A stretch of 64,000 nt of DNA from Collybiopsis luxurians FD-317 M1. Taxonomy: Eukaryota; Basidiomycota; Agaricomycetes; Agaricales; Omphalotaceae. Shown here piece after piece: positions 57,951-64,000 of this stretch. Every line of letters begins with the position of its first letter. Positions within the stretch are counted from its first letter, which is position 1. The translations under genes were made by a program, and so were the position numbers. The notes below the pieces were generated by a model. That model saw only the letters and a list, made by a program, of their open reading frames with translations, did no database searches and was not told where the DNA came from. The stretch is taken from assembly GCA_000827265.1 (NCBI GenBank), contig KN834755.1:458063-522062 (forward strand), in the 5' to 3' direction.

Positions 57951-58780
57951 TCGGCCACACTAGCAAGGTTAAAAAGGGCTCGCCGAGGAGGTGGTGCGTC
58001 CTGTAATCCATGGCGGTTCATGAAAATGCCGCGCTTTCCATGTTGCTGGTCGCCAAAAGAACCTCCCATTCGAAAAGATAGTCAGCTGCTGCTTTTCAGC
58101 GCTAGCTTTTGGCAACCGTGTGTAGAAGAAGATTGAAAGCAGTGTGACCTACGGTTGATGCGTGGATATATTCAGCGCTAATGTCAAGTCGTCCCCTGGT
58201 CTGGACCCCCTGCGGTTTTGTCCCTTGGTTTGCGAGAAGAGGCGAAGTCGAGACTGGTGTGAACTGGATTACTCCCGGGACTTCACGTATGTCTTCACGC
58301 GTTTTGAGCATATGCTCAGTCTGTACAAGGTTATTCACTCACCCAAGCTGTAGGGGCGGTGTTTCATTCCGTTTGCTTTCGCGCTTGCTCCCCCTGCAAA
58401 ATGACCGGCTACGAATACTCTCAACGCCCTTGAGGAAGATTCAGGGTAAGTCGTCACCACTGCTCATCGTTATGATTTGCGATGTTGAACCTATTTCAGC
58501 GGCCTCATCAGAATCTCAGTTGAGGATGAGTCTATCGATTCCTTCACCAACATCATCCTGGCCAACATATCTCTAGGGGGTTCTATGCCGAACGCCCGAC
58601 ACAAGCTTCATCGGGCATCGATGCTCCATTTGCAACCAATCACGACGCAGTTTTACATAATCACATCAACACGTTTTCGACGATGCTTGGATTGTCCACC
58701 TCTCTTGTCTCCTCCAGCCAATGAATCTCCCTTTGAAGGGGATTTGCTGTTGGCGTAGACACTGACGGGTGTATCTTCCT
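57951..58780. other. Spacer with no clear gene
   Basis: Open frames occur on both strands (for example 58,181-58,576 plus; 58,102-58,338 minus) but none shows family features or plausible exon joins. A minus-strand tail, GGQSKHRRKRVDVIM (stop at 58,653), might be the end of an unseen gene. Confidence 0.3.
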
Positions 58781-59390
58781 CAGGAAGAGTCCCGAATGCC
58801 GGCTGCCCCAATCTTTTCCGGCTCCCAAATTTCGAGTTCACTTCCTAGCTCGGCCCATAGCGAACCCTCGTTTTCACTTTCATCAGGTCGAGCGCACCGC
58901 TGCTCTCCTAGTTTTCCGAGTTCATACTTTCTCAGTGTTTACCCACAATGGCGCGGACGCCCTCGATCTCGCTCAAAATCCGCTAACTATGCATCTTAAA
59001 ACCTCATCCTAGGACCACGTCGACCCTTAGCTACTTTTGAGCTGGATACCCACGAATGGATCTAGTTCAAGCTACAGCAATCGAATCTCATGGGTCGCAC
59101 AATGTAGCCATTCTCGAAATTCTCAAGCGGCGAGTGAGAAGCGTAGGACGAAGGAAGCCAGGTTTCATTGTCCTGTTCATGGCTGTGGGGGTGCCTTCAC
59201 CGCTCGGCATAATCTTCTCAGTGCGTCTTTTTCTTCCTTCAAAGAACCAAAAGTCTGACCGGGAGTCTTGCCTTAATAGATCATCTGAACACGCATAACG
59301 GGGTGAAGAAGTATACTTGTGGTTCACGCGGAAACATGGTTGTCACCAGTGTTGTACTGAAGTGCCACTACCAAGACCTGTAAGGGTAAA
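58781..59390 (+). pseudogene. C2H2 zinc-finger gene remnant, copy A
   Basis: Pieces in different frames give a Ser-rich region (SSAHSEPSFSLSSG, PQWRGRPRSRSKSA), then FHCPVHGCGGAFTARHNLL, an intron-like gap of about 50 bp, then DHLNTHNGVKKYTCGS. This is a C2H2 finger split by an intron and the start of another. Frameshifts and stops break it (TGA after EPKV; TAG/TAA between Ser-rich blocks). DNA-binding family by motif. Confidence 0.6.
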
Positions 59391-59970
59391 CCCTCAATGT
59401 TCAGCTCTGCCCATAGCGAACACTCGTTTTCGCGTCCGGATCACCGCCGTTCTCCCAGCTCTTCAGACTCTTCCTCTCTCAATATTGACGCACAATGGCG
59501 CGGACGCCCTCGATCTCGCTCAGAATCGACAGCTATGCACCTTACTCGCTGGCCCAGCGATCTAGGGTGCCTAGTGTATCGAGCTACACCTCTGAGCTTT
59601 CCGATAGAAGCAGCATCAATTCAGAGGCCTCTTCCTATGATAGCATCAACCCTCAGCTACTTGGCTGGCCCACCGATGGATTTAGTCCAGGGTACAGCAG
59701 CTACAACCGAATCTTCTGGGTCGCATGCGTACAGGCCGAAAGTGACCACTCTCCAAATCAAGTAGCGAGTGAGAAGCGCAGGATGTGGGGGTACCTTCAC
59801 GGCCGAGCACAATCTTATCAGTGAGTTTTTTCTTCCTTCAAATAGCGAAAAGTCTGACCCCCCATCCTTGCCCAAATAGATCATCTGAACTTGCACAGCG
59901 AGCGTAACTGATGCGGAAAACGGTTGTCACGAGTGTGGTGCTGAAGCGCCGCACCAACTTGCAAGGGTAA
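59391..59970 (+). pseudogene. C2H2 zinc-finger gene remnant, copy B
   Basis: A tandem repeat of copy A. It has SSAHSEHSFS, AQWRGRPRSRSESTA, a longer Ser-rich stretch (VSSYTSELSDRSSINSEASS), a damaged finger (GCGGTFTAEHNLI), the same splice gap, and DHLNLHSERN followed by a stop. The Cys/His set is incomplete. Confidence 0.6.
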
Positions 59971-60284
59971 AAAATAGGTTTTGATTCGCTCTGTTTCCTC
60001 TATTAGTATTCGTTATGATACACTATCACCTTCCGTTTTAAAGTAATGTACCCTCGTGACAATCACGATCCTTATCATATCCTGACAGGCACTTCATTTA
60101 TGAGAACGCTTGACGAGTAGCCTACCTTTTATTCTTAGAATTTCGCGCCATAGCTTCTTTTATGTTCACTATCAATTAAAATTATCCGTAACTTGTAGAA
60201 AGAATGTAAATGTATTGGCTAGTTCCTAATCTCTAGTTGAATGGGTATGAATCGTGTGTCGATGCCTGCCTGCCGCCTAGTTTG

Positions 60285-60405
60285 GGCGCGGAGTTCTAGG
60301 TTAACGGGTGTTTCAATAGCATAGTATCAAATTAAACTGGTTTTGTGATGCTTCCTTGAACTGGCCAGAATGGTGTAGACACCAGTATACTGAAAGTTGT
60401 GAGAA
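60285..60405 (+). repeat. Direct repeat, left copy
   Basis: 'ggttaacgggtgtttcaatagcatagtatcaaattaaactgg...ccttgaactggccagaatggtgtagacacc' recurs at 61,090-61,200 with about 790 bp between. Function unknown; could be the ends of a decayed element. Confidence 0.65.
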
Positions 60406-61074
60406 TTGAACGCGTCGCGTCAACGGCAACGGCAACCTCGGCCCGCTTCAAGTCAATCACCTTGCTTGCAAGGTCTATTGCACTCCACTTCACTCGCAGA
60501 AGCTGCACGGATCAAACCGGTCCGAAGGTCACGTTTCATCAACATCAACAAACTAGGTAATTACTAATTAGGGATGCCGTCGCAGTCGTACTCGTCAGGA
60601 GATTTTGTAGCTACAACACAGTCTACATCAACACCCGTTGATACATTACTTACATGCATGGGCGAAAGGAAACTGAGCAAAGTTTGATCCCTTTATAGAT
60701 TCAATATTCAATGGTTACTTGTCTTAGCCGTAATGTTTAATTTCCATTTTCACTTCCTCACCCTAACGATGGAGACGCCTTCATCAGCACCAAGCAAGGT
60801 GCTTGACCATGCAAGTGGTCCTTTCATGTCATCTTGCCGTTGTCCTTCATTGTTGCCAGTTCACTTGTCATTTCTGCAAGTTTTTGAAGATGAAAGATGG
60901 TATCTCCGTCAAAAAGCGGTAAAAAAACCCCTTCCGGAGATGGCCTGGGTAATATACCTGGGTTAAAAACCTCCAGAGGTTTTCCACGCATTTGTGGGCC
61001 AATTTCGCCTCCACTCCGAGTCCTGACTTTGAAAAAAAAAAAAATGACACGTGAGATAGTTCTGGCTGAGCCCG

Positions 61075-61205
61075 GATTTCTGGGTGCTGGGTTAACGAGT
61101 GTTTCGCAGCATAGTATCAAATTAACTTGGTTTTGTAAGGCTTCCTTGAACTGGCGGGAATGGTGGAGACACCGGGAACCTGAAGTTGTAAGAGTTGTAG
61201 CTCGG
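61075..61205 (+). repeat. Direct repeat, right copy
   Basis: Matches the left copy at 60,285-60,405 with scattered substitutions. Between the copies lie a 12-13 base A-run (61,031) and a short open frame (60,733-60,966) without family features. Confidence 0.65.
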
Positions 61206-62280
61206 CTCTCTTAATGACCCTCCGATGAACTTCAGTAGCGAAATCGAGGTGCTAGTTCCAAGTTGATTCGATTCTGCTAGTCGAAGAAGTCATGTTTGGT
61301 AGGGCTGCCAACCAGAACTTCATTGCATTCCGTTTCGACCATGCTGTGTAAATGAATTTGGGGCTCAGAAGTCTGACGTTGGTCTCAAAGTGGCACGTTA
61401 CCTCGGGGGGTGGGGGAAGCCGCCGAGCACAACTAATTGTTGTGGCTCCCTGCTCCTCAGGCCTCAGTGCTTAGACCTCAGGACTTAGACTTACTTGCGG
61501 CTATGAAGAGTCAAAAAAAATTTATTAAAAAAAAGCCGTGAGTGGGCCTCCGATGTCCTGTTGAAATTGTACAATAGTTGGGGGAGTAGAATAATGGATA
61601 TTAAGCGTGAGAGACATGATTTACATAAACAAGGCCGGAAAGGTTTTTCTGTTTCGTCTTGACCACCAGCCATCACCTAACCCAAACCCTTTCACCCGCT
61701 GGTCACAACACTGTCGGATGTGGAATATTCTCGCTGTTGACCTTTTTCGACGTCGCACCAGGCTCTTCTTGGTCCATAAAGGATCCAAAATCAGTACTAC
61801 CAGGCTTGCCACTTGAGACCCCCTCCGTTCTGGGCATCTGCTTCCAGTATTTCTTGGTTAAAGACTTCATCGTCACTGAGGAACGGGAAACCTAATTATC
61901 AGCTCTCAAAGTGGTCTCCCGTATTCTGGGAGCAACCACACACTGGTCGCGCTCAACGGTATCATAACTTCCCGGCATGATCTCGGCAGGGATATTCACT
62001 AGCTACCGGGGAACGACAAATGACTACGACGAAAACCTAGGAATAGTTGACAAAGGTGCGTTCGAGGTCTTGCTGGTTAAAGGCACCTCATTGTTTTCTC
62101 GCAGTATTATCTTGATATAAAATTTTTAAAAAAAATAGAAAAAAAAAGAAATATATTACAAGGCTCGCTCTTTAACTGCTGGATTCTTACAATCATTGCT
62201 TCATTTAATTGTCTTGGGTATCTACGACCCCCAGAATAGGCTCGAATTTTCTGATTTTCGAGCAATGGACGCACCGGCCT
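61206..62280. other. Spacer, no gene recognised
   Basis: Includes poly-A and poly-T rich tracts at 61,505-61,535 and 62,120-62,155. Open frames such as 61,607-61,895 are short and unconvincing. Confidence 0.35.
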
Positions 62281-63185
62281 TCAACTATGGAAGTAGTTGT
62301 GGTAGTGAATGACCGTATTTGGGGAATCGCATACGCGCACCGTGTTATGGTACTGGTACATGTCGTTAGCAACGGTGCTAATGCACCCACCTCCAACGGT
62401 GGCTCTAGTCAGGGTAGTTGCTGGGTTCGGAGCGGGTGTAATATTGGTGGGTGATGACCTGGGGGCGACGGATGAAGGTATGTTTGAGCTTCTATTGCTT
62501 GGGCGTTGTTCCTGATAGTCTTCCGGTATCTCATTCTCTTCCCTCATACACTGTTCAACATCTTCCGGCGGGCAAATTTTCAATCGAGTGAACCCCGACT
62601 ACGCAAATATCCGTCATTCGCTTCATCAAGTTCGCTCAAAGTCTTACCTCTAAATCTGCTCGCCTCTTTTTCACTTCTGCTTGGAGCTCCCTGATCCTCC
62701 TCAAGTCCGACACCCGCATAAGCCCCACTGTGAACATGTTTCGTCCGTGCAACATATCTGCCAGTTGTTCACAATCTTCCACCGTCCTGAATCAAAATTC
62801 GATGAAATTCATCCGTTTTCAATGTCAACTATCTATTGCTTACTTGGAGAACTCGTCCAGTCTATCCTCGAGTTGGCTCAACATATCCTTTTTCTGTTTC
62901 TCATGCGCTCTGCCGTGCTCATATAGCACCATCTCCAGTACGTTCTTGACCTTATTCGATAATTCTCTGATTTGCTTTCCATGCATTAACAAAAAACTTG
63001 GCGATTCGGTCTGTTCATGGAATCCTGTTCAATATGCCGTTACCTCAAGGACAAAAACTTGGTGGACTCGCCTTGGTCTCAATGTCCCGAATCTTCGCCT
63101 CCAGCCTTTCAAGCTTTTTCAAAGACAGCAAATACCGTTCGTTACCAGCGCCTCCAACCATTGCCGCGCCAGCTGCATTCAACAT
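62281..63185 (-). CDS. Hypothetical coiled-coil protein, gene model uncertain
   Basis: Minus strand. An ATG at 63,185 opens MLNAAGAAMVGGAGNERY, then LKKLERLEAKIRDIETK, a heptad-like helix. Later exons read LMHGKQIRELSNKVKNVLEM, HEKQKKDMLSQLEDRLDEFS, a 60-nt-class intron, then TVEDCEQLADMLHGRN, RIRELQAEVKKRRADLE, another intron, then SGFTRLKICPPEDVEQC and a Ser/Pro-rich tail with VANDMYQYHNTVRVCDSPN and VIHYHNYFHS (stop at 62,281). Two of the introns keep frame. The join between the first exon and LMHGKQ does not, so a frameshift or a wrong first exon is possible. Function unknown; the charged helices suggest an oligomerising protein. Confidence 0.45.
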
Positions 63186-63339
63186 AATGCTATGTATTGG
63201 GATAGAGCTGAGGGATAGCAACCGTCGTCGTTCCTGCCGTAGGAGACGCTTTGAAGAAGAGGGCTTCCGTTCTGATAGATGATTTTTGGGCTGGTCTTGT
63301 GGCTTTATGGCGCGAGGACGGTTGGCTCTGGCTTTCACC

Positions 63340-64000
63340 AGCTGTATCGGACGACGCGGGGTTCGAAAATGGCTCTATTGGCGCCTAATGTGCACGTGTA
63401 GGGCGATGCAGCTAGACGCCCGTATTCTTCAGCTTGCGGTTTTCGATTCAACTTGCGGTTTCCGATTCAACGAGACGCGGTTCTTACATCGGACTATCTA
63501 GTACTACTCGTGTAATTGCATCATTGTCTGATTTGTCTCGAAAGTCAACTTCTTATCTTTGCTTCCTCTAGTTCTTTTGGCTTTAAGCGCCAATTATGTC
63601 GTCGTCTGTGAAAATTCACATAAAGCTGCGCTTTCGAAGCGATGACTTGGAGATATACGAGTATGACTTTCCTGCGGTTGTGCTTCAGATTGTTGGAAGG
63701 GGTTTCGATGCACGACGCGGTTTTTCTACTTAAATATTTGATCTACCTACTGTATATCAGAATACACGCCTAAATACATAATACATTGGGCATTGAGCTG
63801 GATATCCTAAGTGAAGGCTCATGGGTAAATTATCTTCGTTTTTCGGGTAACTCGGACACAATGAAATACGTACAAGCTATGTACCAAAAGAAAAGGTTTG
63901 CCTTTATATACGTAACCAATACAGCCTTGATCTTTGCACGCTTTGAGCACAGCTCCAGACGAGTGATTCGGATGAGAGACCCTGCTCTGGGTCTGCGGGT
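63340..64000. other. Right end of window
   Basis: No supported gene. A short frame at 63,597-63,735 (MSSSVKIHIKLRFRSDDLE ... ARRGFST) ends quickly and may be an exon of a gene continuing right, but no partner exon was found. Confidence 0.25.

Noticed and set aside
62309..62515. Plus-strand open frames across 62.2-62.5 kb
   Set aside because: They lie opposite the minus-strand exon with the better protein features and splice joins.

Overview
This window is nuclear DNA from a filamentous basidiomycete, most likely a mushroom-forming agaricomycete. The evidence is intron-rich eukaryotic genes with introns of about 46-120 nt and GT/AG borders, TATA boxes 34-95 bp before start codons, and fungal families (Tma46-type CCCH protein, alternative NADH dehydrogenase, GH5 exo-beta-glucanase fragment, BTB protein, Cox8, an agaric multi-pass membrane family). 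No bacterial-style operon, rRNA, convincing tRNA or CRISPR array was seen.

Layout. 1-344 is the 5' end (LTR and gag start, minus strand) of a Ty1/copia-like retrotransposon cut by the window edge. 465-1526 is a decayed copy of the flavin monooxygenase gene that is intact at 3301-4903. Next come a HMG-box/AT-hook protein with 49-residue repeats (5681-7713, minus), an alternative NADH dehydrogenase (8151-9480, minus), a Tma46-like CCCH protein (9893-11298, minus) and, head to head with it, a BTB-type protein (11335-12390, plus).

13.1-36.1 kb is the centrepiece: ten same-strand paralogues of one short-chain dehydrogenase/reductase (SDR-1 to SDR-10). All share one phase-1 intron position, and nine have their own TATA box and an open reading frame. 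A block holding SDR-3, -4, -5 and spacers (about 16.3-22.12 kb) is duplicated as 24.85-32.42 kb. The junction (22.12-24.85 kb) is filled with transposon debris. The copy of SDR-3 next to that debris (SDR-6) is a pseudogene whose changes are mostly C-to-T or G-to-A at CpG sites, as expected from a cytosine-methylation or RIP-like defence acting on repeats. SDR-7 and SDR-8 just downstream are unaffected.

37.7-39.4 kb carries a multi-pass membrane protein with a stray copy of its last exon. 40.2-58 kb is a second duplicated region. Copy 1 has an uncharacterised 205-aa gene and an intact COX8. Copy 2 has an intact 204-aa paralogue, a dead COX8 and an inserted piece of a GH5 glucanase gene. A third copy is eroded. 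Copy 1 is interrupted by about 7 kb holding a large CpG-depleted transposon (44.1-49.7 kb) whose protein combined zinc-cluster, DDE-like and 3'-5' exonuclease segments. The last 6 kb holds two broken C2H2 zinc-finger copies, a direct-repeat pair and one uncertain minus-strand gene.

Together the window shows a gene family expanding by tandem and block duplication, with transposons at duplication junctions and CpG-directed mutation inactivating one of the duplicates. No substrate can be assigned to the SDR array from sequence alone. All splice sites were placed by eye from reading frame and GT/AG signals.
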